From: Salinicoccus kekensis
Lineage (GTDB): Bacteria; Bacillota; Bacilli; Staphylococcales; Salinicoccaceae
Reading direction: 5' to 3'
DNA length: 64,000 nt
NCBI RefSeq assembly: GCF_900220995.1
Contig: NZ_OBQF01000002.1
Span: 62,001-126,000, forward strand
Below the pieces are notes generated by a model, which was not told where the DNA came from, searched no databases, and was given only the letters and a program-made list of their open reading frames with translations. How positions within the stretch are numbered: the first letter of the stretch is position 1; each line of letters opens with the position of its first letter. Of the stretch, positions 7,567-16,769 are shown piece after piece. Made by a program: the position numbers and the translations under genes.

Positions 7567-10128
7567 GTGCAAATAATCATGTCCCATGTGAACACCGATT
7601 TCGACGCCCTGGCTTCACTGATCGCGGCGAAGAAGCTCCATCCCGAGGCGAAAGTCGTCATCCCGAATGAACAGACGGCACCCGTCAGGCAGTTTCTGAC
7701 GATCTACAGGGATACTTTCGACATGACCGACGATCACCTGGTCAAATGGGAGGAAGTGACCGGCCTGATCCTTGTGGATACCGCGTCACTCTCAAGGCTC
7801 GGCAATTATACGAAGAAGCTTGATGCCGAAAAACTGGACATCACGGTGTACGACCACCACCCGCCGGGCTCGAAAGTTGTCAAGGCGGCCCGCAGGGTGA
7901 TCGAACCGGTCGGGGCGACGGTCACTTTATTGATAGAAGAGATCATCCGGCGGAAGATCCCCATCTCATCATTCGAAGCGACGCTGTTCGGGCTCGGGCT
8001 GTACACCGACACCGGCTCCTTCACATTCCCGAACACGACGGACAGGGATTTCCAGGCGGCGAGCTTCCTGATGAAGAACGAAATGAACCTGGAGATCATC
8101 CAGCGCTTTGCCGACTACAAGCTCACACCGGGTCAGCAGGACCTTTTGAACCAGCTGTTCCGCAATGCGAAGACGTACTACAGGGACGGACTGAAATTTC
8201 TCGTGTGCGCCTATCAGATTGATGTCTATCTGCGGGAGCTTGCGACCATTGCGGATAAACTGCTCGACATCAGCGGGGCCGACATGGTGCTCACGGTCGT
8301 CAAGATGGAGAAGCATGTGCACATCGTCGGCCGGTGCAATTCGAACCGTGTGAACCTGCTGCCGCTCCTTGAAAAGTTCGACGGCGGCGGGCATCCGCAG
8401 GCTGGGTCAGCCACGGTCAAAAGGGAGGAGCTTGAAGAAGTCCTCCAACAGGTCAACAGCCACCTCGACCTGATCTTAAAGCCTGCAATCACCGCAGAAG
8501 ATATCATGGCGAGTCCCGTGAAGATGCTGCCGCCGGATACGAAGATCAGGGAAGCGGGCCACCTCATGTACCGTTACGGGCATTCCGGCTACCCCGTCGT
8601 CGAGGATGACCGTCTGATCGGCATCATCACACGCCGCGACCTCGACAAGGCCAATCACCACGGCCTCGGCCATGCGCCGATCAAGGCGTATATGAGCCGC
8701 AACCCGAGGACGATCAAACCGGAGACGACGATCGAAGAGATGCAGCGGCTCATCATCGATAACAACATCGGACGTCTCCCCGTCATGGAGGACGGTCAGC
8801 CGATCGGCATCGTCACAAGGACCGACATCATCGAAGTGATGCACAACCAGGAGCTGAGCGAGGACCTCAGACGGCCCGACATTAAAAACTTGAAAGAGGA
8901 GATGGAGAAGCAGCTGCCGGAAAGCACGAATTCCCTCCTCACCGACATCAGCAGGACGGCGGAGCGTGCCGATATGCGCGTCTACCTCATCGGCGGCATT
9001 GTGCGCGACCTCTTCCTCGAACGCCCGAATGATGATATCGACATCGTCGTCGAAGGGAACGGCATCGACTTTGCAGAGCATCTCCGCACCGATTACGGCG
9101 GCAGCGTCAAAATGCATGAAACGTTCGGCACCGCCTCATGGATCCACCCGTCAGGGCTCTACATCGATGTGACGTCCGCGCGCCTCGAATATTACGAGCG
9201 CCCGGCATCCCTGCCGGATGTCGAGCTGTCCACGCTGAGTGAAGACCTGTACCGCCGGGATTTCACCATCAATTCGATGGCGCTGTGTTTGAACCCTGAA
9301 GTGTTCGGCGACCTCGTCGACCCGTTCAACGGCCAGGCGGACCTCAGGAGCAAGACGATCAAAGTGCTGCATAACCTGAGCTTCATCGACGACCCGACCC
9401 GGATTTTGAGGGCTGTGCGTTTCGAGACCCGCTTCGACTTCCTGATGGATAAGCAGACCGAGAGCCTCGCACTGAATTCGATGGCGAGGATGCGGGATCT
9501 ATCCGCCCACCGGATCGTCGAGGAGATGAAGCGGCTGTTCAAAGATGAAGATCCGCCGGGGACGATCAAAAGGCTCTTCAAACTTACTTTCTGGCAGCAG
9601 TTCGGCGTGGATGACGGCAGTGCCGAACAGAGCTATATACACGCCGGCCAGCTCAAGATGTTCTATGAGATCCATAAGCCTCCCGCCGGGCAGAAGGCAC
9701 GTTGGTTCAACTATTTCGCGATCCCCTTCTTCACAAGCAAGAAGATGTATTTGATGAGCCAGTTCTCACTGACCAAAAGGAACAATAAATTCCTCCAGGA
9801 CATCCGGAACCTCTCGGATATGGAAGGCGTCGAACGCATCAGGGAGCCCGGGGAATTCCACCGCTTCCTGAAACACTATGAGGACGAGGCGATCATCTTC
9901 ATGATTGCGAAGGAAAACATGGAAAATGAAGATATCATCACGTCCTATTTGAAGAGACGCATCGATATGCCCATCTTTTTGACCGGGGAGGACCTGATCC
10001 GGGAAGGCATGAAGCCCGGCCCCCACTTCAGGGGCATACTCCTAGACCTTGAAGTCGCGGTGTTGAACGGCGAGATCAATTCCAGGGACGAAGCCGTCGA
10101 GTGGCTGCATGAAAATCATATGAAGTAA
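7567..10128 (+). CDS. DHH/DHHA1 phosphoesterase - double CBS - tRNA nucleotidyltransferase fusion
   Basis: A GTG start at 7567 has the best spacing (8) from AAGGA; the upstream ATG at 7558 overlaps that site. Domains in order: DHH phosphoesterase (about 1-170, with MSHVNTDFDALAS and YDHHPPG), DHHA1 (about 195-305, GGGHPQAGSA), two CBS domains (about 315-430), class II nucleotidyltransferase head (about 465-590; VYLIGGIVRDLFLERP and DDIDIVVEG) and the RNA-binding neck (DPTRILRAVRFETRF). Related fusions are known in long-form A- or CC-adding enzymes, and the DHH part could act as a 3' exonuclease or nanoRNase. The catalytic Asp pair (DDID) is intact. It is monocistronic with a good terminator. 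Confidence 0.85.
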   Translation: MQIIMSHVNTDFDALASLIAAKKLHPEAKVVIPNEQTAPVRQFLTIYRDTFDMTDDHLVKWEEVTGLILVDTASLSRLGNYTKKLDAEKLDITVYDHHPPGSKVVKAARRVIEPVGATVTLLIEEIIRRKIPISSFEATLFGLGLYTDTGSFTFPNTTDRDFQAASFLMKNEMNLEIIQRFADYKLTPGQQDLLNQLFRNAKTYYRDGLKFLVCAYQIDVYLRELATIADKLLDISGADMVLTVVKMEKHVHIVGRCNSNRVNLLPLLEKFDGGGHPQAGSATVKREELEEVLQQVNSHLDLILKPAITAEDIMASPVKMLPPDTKIREAGHLMYRYGHSGYPVVEDDRLIGIITRRDLDKANHHGLGHAPIKAYMSRNPRTIKPETTIEEMQRLIIDNNIGRLPVMEDGQPIGIVTRTDIIEVMHNQELSEDLRRPDIKNLKEEMEKQLPESTNSLLTDISRTAERADMRVYLIGGIVRDLFLERPNDDIDIVVEGNGIDFAEHLRTDYGGSVKMHETFGTASWIHPSGLYIDVTSARLEYYERPASLPDVELSTLSEDLYRRDFTINSMALCLNPEVFGDLVDPFNGQADLRSKTIKVLHNLSFIDDPTRILRAVRFETRFDFLMDKQTESLALNSMARMRDLSAHRIVEEMKRLFKDEDPPGTIKRLFKLTFWQQFGVDDGSAEQSYIHAGQLKMFYEIHKPPAGQKARWFNYFAIPFFTSKKMYLMSQFSLTKRNNKFLQDIRNLSDMEGVERIREPGEFHRFLKHYEDEAIIFMIAKENMENEDIITSYLKRRIDMPIFLTGEDLIREGMKPGPHFRGILLDLEVAVLNGEINSRDEAVEWLHENHMK

Positions 10129-10133
10129 AAAAC

Positions 10134-10169
10134 AAAGCAAGGGATGAGTAAATCACCCCTTGCTTTTTT
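10134..10169 (+). terminator. rho-independent terminator
   Basis: AAAGCAAGGG (10134-10143) pairs with CCCTTGCTTT (10157-10166), followed by Ts. It ends the fusion gene. Confidence 0.8.
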
Positions 10170-10236
10170 CGTGATAAGACTTTAGTATACGAATTTGATT
10201 CTATATAAATGACTTTATGGAAGTGAGGTGCGCGCA

Positions 10237-12024
10237 ATGGAATACACCATGCCGACTCTCCTGATCGTCGCGATCTTCATCAGCCTCGGCATACTCAGCC
10301 AGTGGGCGGCGAGGCTTTTGAAATTTCCGGCGATCGTCATCATGTCCATCGTCGGCCTGTTGATCGGGCCGGTGTTCGGCTGGACCAATCCTGAAGAGCT
10401 GCTCGGCAGTGAATTGTTCGGCACCGTGATTTCACTCGCGGTCGCAATCATACTGTTCGAAGGCAGCAGCAACCTGAATGCCCGTGAACTGAAGGGCATC
10501 TCAATCGCGATGCGGCGCATCCTCACCTTGAATGCACTGATCGGCTGGGCGCTCGGCACGCTCGCCATGTACTACATCATCGGTTTTCCGCTCTCCATCT
10601 CACTCGTCCTGGCCGGACTTTTCATCGTCACCGGCCCGACGGTGATACAGCCGCTATTGAAACAAGCGAAGGTGAAGCGGTCGGTCGATTCGATACTCAG
10701 ATGGGAAAGCATCATACTCGACCCCGTCGGTCCGATGCTCGCCCTGCTCGCATTCTACATCTTCCAATTTGCAGCGGACGGCTTCCAGATGGGGCTCGTG
10801 ATGGATTACATCATCGGATTTTCCGCAGCGGCGGCACTCGGGTACGGCGGTGCCATGCTGTTCAGGGTGCTGCTCATCAATGACATCCTGCCGCAGAACC
10901 TGATGACGCCGATGCAGTTCGTCTTCATCATCCTGATATTCAGCATCAGTGACGCGATCCTTCATGAATCGGGGCTGCTCGCCATCACGATTTTCGGCTT
11001 CGTCATGGCCCAGCTTAAAAATCAGCACCTGATCTTCAAGGAATCGGATCATTTCATCGACGACCTGTCACTCATCAGTGTCTCGACGGTGTTCATCCTG
11101 ATCACCTCATCCCTCACGATGGACATGCTCCAAATCGTCATCGCATGGGAAGTGCTGCTGTTCTGCCTGGTCATGATACTCATCGTCCGCCCCGCTTCCG
11201 TGCTGTTGTCCACGGTCAATACGGAGCTCTCGATCCAGGAGCGGCTTTTCGTCGGTGCCGTTGCACCACGCGGCATCGTCGCACTGACCGTCGCGGGATT
11301 CTTCGGCGGGCTGTTCACTGAAATGAACGTCGAAATGGCGGAAATGATCGTGCCGGTCACATTCGCACTCGTATTCATCACGGTCGTCGTGTACGGCTTC
11401 AGCTTCAAGCCGCTGAGCAAGGCACTCGACCTTTCCAGCCGGAAGCCGCCGGGTGTCATCCTCCTCGGTGAGCATCTGCTCTCGATCAAGCTCGCTTTGA
11501 AGCTGAAGGAGCATAACATACCCGTCGCGATCTCCGACGTGCTGGCAAGCAGGAAGTATGATATCGAGGAATACGGCATAGAGAAGATATCCGGCAGCCT
11601 GCTCGCAGAATCAGAGCGCATGTTCCAGGATATGACCCGCTTCGACCAGTGCCTCCTTCTCACACGTTCATTCACTTTCAACAACCTCGCCTTCAACGTG
11701 CTGAGCGAAGAGTTCGGGGTGAAGAACGTGAACGTCATCGCACCGCCGAAAGACGTGCCGAATACGACGATCGAAGACTGGGAACGCAACCACATACTCT
11801 GTGATGAGGACCTGACCTACCGTGTGCTGAACAGGTACATCCAGGACAACGACATCACGGAAATCCCGTCATCTGAACGCAGGAACCTGGATGATGACGA
11901 CGTCATCCTCTACCACATCAGCAAGGAAAAGCATGTCACCTTCAAATCACTGACTTCCAAAGTGAAGAATTCAAACGGCAGCGTACTCGGCGTGCTGAAA
12001 GGTGCAAGGCAGTATATAAAATAA
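10237..12024 (+). CDS. CPA1-type Na+(K+)/H+ antiporter with C-terminal RCK/TrkA-N-like domain
   Basis: The ATG at 10237 lies eight bases after GTGAGG; an in-frame GTG at 10228 overlaps that site. About twelve hydrophobic helices occupy residues 5-390, with the acidic ion-binding stretch in ESIILDPVGPMLALL and VAPRGIVALTVAGFFGGLF typical of NhaP-type antiporters. After residue 400 a cytoplasmic Rossmann-type region (PGVILLGEHLLSIKLALKLKEHN) resembles a TrkA-N domain, and there is a further C-terminal region. Such proteins exchange monovalent cations for protons, expected in a halotolerant bacterium. It is monocistronic. Confidence 0.85.
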   Translation: MEYTMPTLLIVAIFISLGILSQWAARLLKFPAIVIMSIVGLLIGPVFGWTNPEELLGSELFGTVISLAVAIILFEGSSNLNARELKGISIAMRRILTLNALIGWALGTLAMYYIIGFPLSISLVLAGLFIVTGPTVIQPLLKQAKVKRSVDSILRWESIILDPVGPMLALLAFYIFQFAADGFQMGLVMDYIIGFSAAAALGYGGAMLFRVLLINDILPQNLMTPMQFVFIILIFSISDAILHESGLLAITIFGFVMAQLKNQHLIFKESDHFIDDLSLISVSTVFILITSSLTMDMLQIVIAWEVLLFCLVMILIVRPASVLLSTVNTELSIQERLFVGAVAPRGIVALTVAGFFGGLFTEMNVEMAEMIVPVTFALVFITVVVYGFSFKPLSKALDLSSRKPPGVILLGEHLLSIKLALKLKEHNIPVAISDVLASRKYDIEEYGIEKISGSLLAESERMFQDMTRFDQCLLLTRSFTFNNLAFNVLSEEFGVKNVNVIAPPKDVPNTTIEDWERNHILCDEDLTYRVLNRYIQDNDITEIPSSERRNLDDDDVILYHISKEKHVTFKSLTSKVKNSNGSVLGVLKGARQYIK

Positions 12025-12038
12025 ACACCAAATCAAAA

Positions 12039-12070
12039 ACCGCCCGGAACATATTTTTGTTCCGGGCGGT
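12039..12070. terminator. bidirectional terminator
   Basis: A 12-bp perfect stem ACCGCCCGGAAC/GTTCCGGGCGGT encloses an eight-base AT loop between the convergent antiporter and DUF896 genes. Confidence 0.85.
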
Positions 12071-12078
12071 TTCATCAT

Positions 12079-12303
12079 TTATATATTACCCTGTTCCTGT
12101 TCTTTTTTCAGCTTTTCAGGGGTGACGTCATTGCCGAGCGGGTCGATGACGGTGAGGCCTGAGAAGGAATCCAGCACCTGACCCCTGATCTGCTTCAGGT
12201 AATCTTCCCTGAGCACCCTCTGCTCTTCTTTCTGTTCTTCGGTCAATCCGACCGTCTTCTGTATTCTTGCAAGTTCGTTGATCCTGTCCAATCCTTGAAT
12301 CAT
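12079..12303 (-). CDS. DUF896 family protein (YnzC/UPF0291-like)
   Basis: The 74-residue protein has the family pattern RINELARIQK, GLTEEQKEEQRVLREDYLKQIRGQ and VIDPLGNDVTPEKLK. DUF896 proteins are small two-helix Firmicutes proteins; B. subtilis YnzC is the structural reference and YneA-operon members are SOS-linked, but function is unknown. The start follows GAGGAAATAAA. It begins 14 bases after the LLM gene and is probably the last gene of the Rrf2-LLM-DUF896 transcript. Confidence 0.85.
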   Translation of the reverse strand: MIQGLDRINELARIQKTVGLTEEQKEEQRVLREDYLKQIRGQVLDSFSGLTVIDPLGNDVTPEKLKKEQEQGNI

Positions 12304-12317
12304 TTTATTTCCTCATT

Positions 12318-13292
12318 TCATTTAAAATTTAAAAAGCTGTATTTTGGTTCGATGTGTGCCGGGAATTTCGGGACGACGTACTCCCCGAGCTCCTGGATGA
12401 CTTCTTCAGCCGGCCGGCTGTTCTGCTTCAACGCGATCATCACATGGTTCACGCCTGCCTCCTGATAAGCGTTCAAGTAATCAATCAGGAAATGGCGTCC
12501 CGCGCGGAAGCCGACCGGGAGCGGTTTTGCCGTCTCCCCCGGCCGCTCGGATAAGTCGATGGCAAGCGGCATCGCAAATGGTTTGAAGCCTCCTGCCGCC
12601 GCCCGCCACTGATTGATGAGTTTCTTCTGGCCGCCGAGATCCTGCGGGTAAAACAGCCAGCCGTCGGTGTTTGCGGCGAGCCATTCCAGCGTCTGTCCAC
12701 CGTATCCCGTACCGAAGACCGGGATATCCGACATCCCAGGCTTCGGGACGACATCACCTTTCGTGAGGTTCACGCGTTCCGTCTGTATCTTCGGGAACTC
12801 CTCACGCCACAGCTGCTTCATCACTTCGATGGATTCCCGGAACAGTTCACCCTTATCTTCGATATCCGTCCTGAAGGCCGGGAACTCGATCGGCCGGTCC
12901 CCGCTTGCCGTACCGAATAAAAGCCGTTCGCCCGACAATTTTTCCAATGTCGCTGCGGACTTCGCCGTATGCAGCGGATTCCTGAGTGTCGTCACGATAC
13001 TGCCGGTGCCGAGCGCAATCTCTTCCGTGTGCGCAGCGACATAGCTTAAGAACATCCACGGGTCGTACAGCCCGCCGACATCACCGAAGTCCGGGTCATA
13101 AAGTGGTGCATCCCTTACAAACAGTGATGCAAATCCGTAATCCTCCGCCATTTTGGCAAGCCGCATCTGTTCTGTCGGATCCATCTCCGGGAAGCTCCCC
13201 GTATAGGATTCCAGCGGGAACATCAGGCCGAGCGACATTTTATTTTCCTTGAAAGTCCTTTTGAATCCTTTATGGTTTTCAAACCGGTTCAT
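12318..13292 (-). CDS. LLM-class flavin-dependent oxidoreductase
   Basis: The start at 13292 (MNRFENH) follows AGGTG; an in-frame ATG at 13310 is less well placed. The 324-residue protein shows the luciferase-like monooxygenase (beta/alpha)8 features: MSLGLMFPLESY strand 1, YGFASLFVRDAPL, IALGTGSIVTTLRNPLHTAKSAATLEKLSGERLLFGTASGDRP and IPVFGTGYGGQTLEWLA. These enzymes use reduced FMN from a partner reductase and oxygen to oxidise small substrates, often sulfonates, sulfides or quinone-like toxicants. It lies directly behind an Rrf2 repressor gene, suggesting control by it. Confidence 0.85.
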   Translation of the reverse strand: MNRFENHKGFKRTFKENKMSLGLMFPLESYTGSFPEMDPTEQMRLAKMAEDYGFASLFVRDAPLYDPDFGDVGGLYDPWMFLSYVAAHTEEIALGTGSIVTTLRNPLHTAKSAATLEKLSGERLLFGTASGDRPIEFPAFRTDIEDKGELFRESIEVMKQLWREEFPKIQTERVNLTKGDVVPKPGMSDIPVFGTGYGGQTLEWLAANTDGWLFYPQDLGGQKKLINQWRAAAGGFKPFAMPLAIDLSERPGETAKPLPVGFRAGRHFLIDYLNAYQEAGVNHVMIALKQNSRPAEEVIQELGEYVVPKFPAHIEPKYSFLNFK

Positions 13293-13315
13293 ATTTACAC
13301 CTGATTTCATTTGAA

Positions 13316-13798
13316 TTAAACGACCATCTTCTCATTGATCCAGCTCTGCAGTTCCGCCGTATTCCCGGCAAAGCGCTCCGACTGGATCTCCTCGGTGAGT
13401 GAGGCAATGGTTTCCCTCTTAAGCACCCGTTTCCATGATGCTTCCGCTTCCTCCATCAGTTCACCCAGGATGCAGCATCTCTCTGTCTTCTCAAGCTCAA
13501 GCATCCCGTCCAATATGCCGCTTGAACTGTAGAGCGACTGTTGCCCCTCGACCGCGACATATATATCGTAGACCCTGATGGCCTCCGGGTCTTTATTGAG
13601 CTTGAAACCGCCCTTCACCCCGGTGACGGATTTGATGATATCCGCATTGACCAGTTTCCTGAGCAGTTTCTGCATATATGTCGGCGAGGCGCCGAGCTGT
13701 TCGCTGATGACCTCACTGTCGAGCACCGCACGCTCCGGCAGCATATTGAGCAGGAGCACTGCGTATACCGACTGTTCGACACCCGTCTTCATCTGCAT
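13316..13798 (-). CDS. Rrf2-family transcriptional regulator
   Basis: Translation probably starts at 13798 (MQMKTGVEQSVY) behind GGTGAG; the frame is open to 13852. The 160-residue protein has the N-terminal winged helix of Rrf2 proteins (SVYAVLLLNMLP, VLDSEVISEQLGASPTYMQKLLRKLVNADIIKSVTGVKGGFKLNK). Only an adjacent Cys pair (TERCCILGELM) is seen instead of a three-Cys Fe-S cluster site, so it is more like the thiol/quinone-sensing members such as YwnA than like IscR or NsrR. It is followed after 23 bases by the LLM gene, its likely target together with itself. Confidence 0.85.
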   Translation of the reverse strand: MQMKTGVEQSVYAVLLLNMLPERAVLDSEVISEQLGASPTYMQKLLRKLVNADIIKSVTGVKGGFKLNKDPEAIRVYDIYVAVEGQQSLYSSSGILDGMLELEKTERCCILGELMEEAEASWKRVLKRETIASLTEEIQSERFAGNTAELQSWINEKMVV

Positions 13799-13908
13799 GA
13801 CACTCACCGCATTCCTCAAAATTTTTATAATATGGATAACACTTATCCACAATGGTAATTATAATAACAGGAAAGGAATTCCCCTTCAATCTTTATGCCT
13901 GAAAAATA

Positions 13909-13946
13909 AAGAACACCAAAACCCGTAAAAGGTTCCGGTGTTTCTT
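13909..13946 (-). terminator. terminator of the MFS gene
   Basis: AAGAACACC and GGTGTTTCTT enclose a 19-base loop containing ACCCG; on the minus strand the stem is followed by an AT-rich tail with several Ts. Confidence 0.6.
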
Positions 13947-13949
13947 ATA

Positions 13950-15161
13950 CTATGCCTCCTGCACGGCCTTTCCGCGGACAAGCACCATGAATATGACAAG
14001 TGCGGAGATGCTGCAGATGGCAATCACTACTGCGAGCGGCCATGCGGCTTCGTCACCCGCAAGTCCGACAAGCGGGGATGCGACCGCTCCGCCGATGAAT
14101 GGCAGCAGCCCAAGGAATGCCGATGCGCTGCCGGCAGATTTCTTCTGGTTCTTCAAACCGAGTGAGAAAGCCGTCGGCGAAACGAACCCGACACTCGAGA
14201 CCACCATGAAAAGCGCGGTGATGATGAAGATGAGCGGCAGTCCGAGTGCGACGACGATGGCAAGCAGTATGCTGCCGGCGAGTGACAGCAGCACCCCGGC
14301 CATCATGATCTTCGTCTCCTCCACTTTTCCGGCAATTCTGCCAGACACCTGGGCGGCGATGATGATGCCGAGCCCGTTCAATGCGAATATGAGTGAGAAT
14401 TGCTGTGGTGATACATCGTAAATGTTTTGGAGGACGAACGGCGAACCTGCGATATATGCAAACATCGCCGACATGATGAGGCTCTGTGTGAACGAGATGC
14501 CGAGAAACACTTTATCCTTAAGCAGATCACCGAAAGTCTTCACGACAGCGAACACCGTCCCTTCCGATCTCTGGTCTTCCGGGTGTGTTTCATTGAAGAA
14601 GAAGAGCACGGATAGGATGAGCAGCACACCGATCCCTGCGATGATCAGGAAGACGATGGGCCATGAACCGAAGTTCAAGACGAACCCGCCCGAAATCGGC
14701 GCGAGTATCGGCGCAGCCCCGCTGACGAGCGCGAGGAGTGCGAAGGCCTTCGTCAGGTTTTTACCCGAGTAGATGTCCCGTGCCGCAGCGCGTGCGATGA
14801 CGATGCCTGCAGCACCCGTGAATCCCTGGATGAAGCGCAGCGCAATGAAGAGCCCGATGCTCGTCGTGAAAGCGAGCGCGGCCGATGCGGCGGCGTAGAT
14901 CAGCAGGCTCAAAACAAGCGGCCTTTTGCGACCTTTGATGTCGCTGAGCGGGCCGAACATCAGCTGGCCCACGGCAAGGCCGATAAGACATGTCGTCAGG
15001 CTCAGCTGCACAAGGGAAGCGCTCGTTTCCAGATCTTCTGCAACAATCGGCAGCGCGGGCAGATACATGTCCATCGAGATCGGCCCGATCGCCGTGAGTG
15101 CGCCGAGCAGTATGACGATCCAGTATTTGTTTTCATTTCCTTTGTTCATATGTACAGTCAT
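13950..15161 (-). CDS. Bcr/CflA-family multidrug efflux MFS transporter
   Basis: The 403-residue protein has twelve transmembrane helices and the drug:H+ antiporter motifs: ISMDMYLPALPIVAEDL in helix 1, GQLMFGPLSDIKGRKRP (motif A) and RFIQGFTGAAGIVIARAAARD (motif C region with the Bcr-type acidic/basic pair). Bcr/CflA exporters expel bicyclomycin, chloramphenicol, florfenicol or cysteine derivatives. The start at 15161 follows GAGG. It is divergent from the cupin gene at 15301. Confidence 0.85.
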   Translation of the reverse strand: MTVHMNKGNENKYWIVILLGALTAIGPISMDMYLPALPIVAEDLETSASLVQLSLTTCLIGLAVGQLMFGPLSDIKGRKRPLVLSLLIYAAASAALAFTTSIGLFIALRFIQGFTGAAGIVIARAAARDIYSGKNLTKAFALLALVSGAAPILAPISGGFVLNFGSWPIVFLIIAGIGVLLILSVLFFFNETHPEDQRSEGTVFAVVKTFGDLLKDKVFLGISFTQSLIMSAMFAYIAGSPFVLQNIYDVSPQQFSLIFALNGLGIIIAAQVSGRIAGKVEETKIMMAGVLLSLAGSILLAIVVALGLPLIFIITALFMVVSSVGFVSPTAFSLGLKNQKKSAGSASAFLGLLPFIGGAVASPLVGLAGDEAAWPLAVVIAICSISALVIFMVLVRGKAVQEA

Positions 15162-15300
15162 GACATTATCCTCTTAAATGATCATTTTATTTACAGAATA
15201 CATGAAAGTATATCACTCCCCCGCCCCGCCTGCCATGGCGGATGATTAAAAGTCCTTCAAACAGGTTAATGATAAGTAATCTGAATAAAGGATGATGATC

Positions 15301-15810
15301 ATGAAGGAAGCGAAAGAAACAGAAATCATACAGATTGAAGTCGAAGATGACGGCAGGATACCGAACCACTGGAAGCTGCCGCTCCTGATCTACAAGGAGG
15401 CGCTCGATTCCGAAGATGATGCCGCGAAGACTTTAAATGAAAACGGCTGGTCCGGCGAATGGCTCGGCTCCGTCCACCCGTTCCACCACTACCACAGCAA
15501 CACCCACGAAGTGCTGGTCGTAGATTCAGGCACCGCAACACTCCAGCTCGGCGGTGAGCTCGGGGAGAAGGTCGACGTCAGCCCGGGAGATGTCATCATA
15601 CTGCCGGCGGGCTACGGCCATAAGATGATCGAGTCGAGCGACGACTACCAGAATTACGGTGCCTACCCCGGCGGAGTCGAATTCGACATGAACTACGGCG
15701 AGTCGGATGAACGCCCCGAAGTGCTTGATAACATCAAGAAAGTCCCGATGCCAGAGGCGGACCCCATCTTCGGGGAGGACGGTCCGCTCTTCAACTACTG
15801 GAATGACTGA
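15301..15810 (+). CDS. cupin-domain protein (YjlB-like), copy 1
   Basis: ATG 15301 is best spaced behind AAAGGATG; two ATGs at 15292 and 15295 overlap it. The 169-residue protein is a single cupin with metal-ligand motif HPFHHYHSNTHEVLVV and second motif GDVIILPAGYGHKMIE, followed by YPGG and a conserved C-terminus DPIFGEDGPLFNYW. Enzymatic role unknown; the B. subtilis relative YjlB is also uncharacterised. A paralogue of exactly the same length lies at 61464-61973, about two thirds identical by eye. Confidence 0.85.
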   Translation: MKEAKETEIIQIEVEDDGRIPNHWKLPLLIYKEALDSEDDAAKTLNENGWSGEWLGSVHPFHHYHSNTHEVLVVDSGTATLQLGGELGEKVDVSPGDVIILPAGYGHKMIESSDDYQNYGAYPGGVEFDMNYGESDERPEVLDNIKKVPMPEADPIFGEDGPLFNYWND

Positions 15811-15833
15811 GACAGGCAGTAACCCAAAGTCCA

Positions 15834-15956
15834 GCAGGAACTCGTGAGCCCCGCGAGTACCTGCAGGAAGTTTAACAGGAACTCGTAACACTCGCGAATA
15901 CCTGCAGGAAGTTTAACAGGAACTCGTAAGCCCCGCGAGTACCTGCAGGAAACTAA
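15834..15956. repeat. array B: three tandem copies of a 41-bp unit, each with an inverted repeat
   Basis: Copies begin at 15834, 15875 and 15916. Each carries CAGGAACTCG and, seven to eight bases on, CGAGTACCTG (CGAATACCTG in copy 2), forming a stem of about nine pairs with one A-A mismatch, then the palindrome CCTGCAGG. The array lies between the convergent cupin and NAD-binding genes and ends just before their terminator. The sequence differs from arrays A and C but the design is the same. Confidence 0.85.
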
Positions 15957-15970
15957 ATATGTACAGCAAA

Positions 15971-16008
15971 AAAGAGGATTCATCCATAACATAAGATGAA
16001 TCCTCTTT
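15971..16008. terminator. bidirectional terminator
   Basis: A perfect 14-bp stem AAAGAGGATTCATC/GATGAATCCTCTTT with a ten-base loop and A/T tracts on both sides, serving the convergent cupin and SDR genes. Confidence 0.85.
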
Positions 16009-16011
16009 CTT

Positions 16012-16656
16012 CTAATAAAATTCCGGCTTATCCATATGTTCAGAACCCGGTTCGTATACACCGGGGCTCTCCCGGCTGTATTTCGAAGGATCTTCGATGA
16101 TGTCTATGACCATCCTCGCGACCGCATTGCGCGTCACCTGCGCACCGACGAAAGGTTCGCCCTTGTCCGTCGTGCTGTAAGCTTCATTTCCAGGTTCATT
16201 GTACAGCCATGTCAGCCGCAGCAAAGTGTAGTCCAGATCCGATGCTTCAACCGATTCCGCCTTTTCCTTATACACCTGCATCACTGGAAGGCTCCCGATC
16301 ATCTGATCGTTCCAGCGGCCGAACTCGCCCGCCACATCGTCATATATGTCGAGCACCGACGCAGCAACGAGCCGCTTCACACCACTGTTCTCCATGACCC
16401 TGATGATGTTTTCCGTCCCCGTCTCATCCGCCATCTCATTCAGATAGACGATATCCGCACCGCTGATGGCTGCTTCCAGTGCCTGGGTATCATTAAAATC
16501 ACCATCAATCAGCGTCTCGCGTCCGGAATCTTCGATTTCCAGACGGCGCTCAGCATTCCGTGCGAACAGGACGATTTCATGATCCGTTTCCCGCCTCAAA
16601 TTGTCAGTCAGCATCCTGCTGATCTGGCCTGCGGCACCAAGAATTACAATTTTCAT
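16012..16656 (-). CDS. NAD(P)H-binding atypical SDR (NmrA/YwnB-like)
   Basis: The 214-residue protein starts MKIVILGAAGQISRML, a nucleotide-binding loop of the SDR_a5 family, followed by FARNAERR (phosphate-binding arginine) and the segment LVAASVLDIYDDV...VEASDLDYTLLRLTWLYNEPG. Such proteins usually sense or use NADP(H). The ribosome site is AGGAGGGTG before ATG 16656. It is divergent from cstA. Confidence 0.8.
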   Translation of the reverse strand: MKIVILGAAGQISRMLTDNLRRETDHEIVLFARNAERRLEIEDSGRETLIDGDFNDTQALEAAISGADIVYLNEMADETGTENIIRVMENSGVKRLVAASVLDIYDDVAGEFGRWNDQMIGSLPVMQVYKEKAESVEASDLDYTLLRLTWLYNEPGNEAYSTTDKGEPFVGAQVTRNAVARMVIDIIEDPSKYSRESPGVYEPGSEHMDKPEFY

Positions 16657-16769
16657 CTTTCACCCTCCTGATCAATTCTATATCCATCGTATAAGTTCAG
16701 ATGAGCAATTTAAAGGATTCCGTCCGGAAGTGCCTTACCTCCCAAAACACTTAAATTAGAATCGTTAAA

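Noticed and set aside
15795-16061. 88-codon minus-strand frame across array B and the terminator
   Set aside because: It is repeat plus hairpin sequence read in one frame and crosses the terminator stem.
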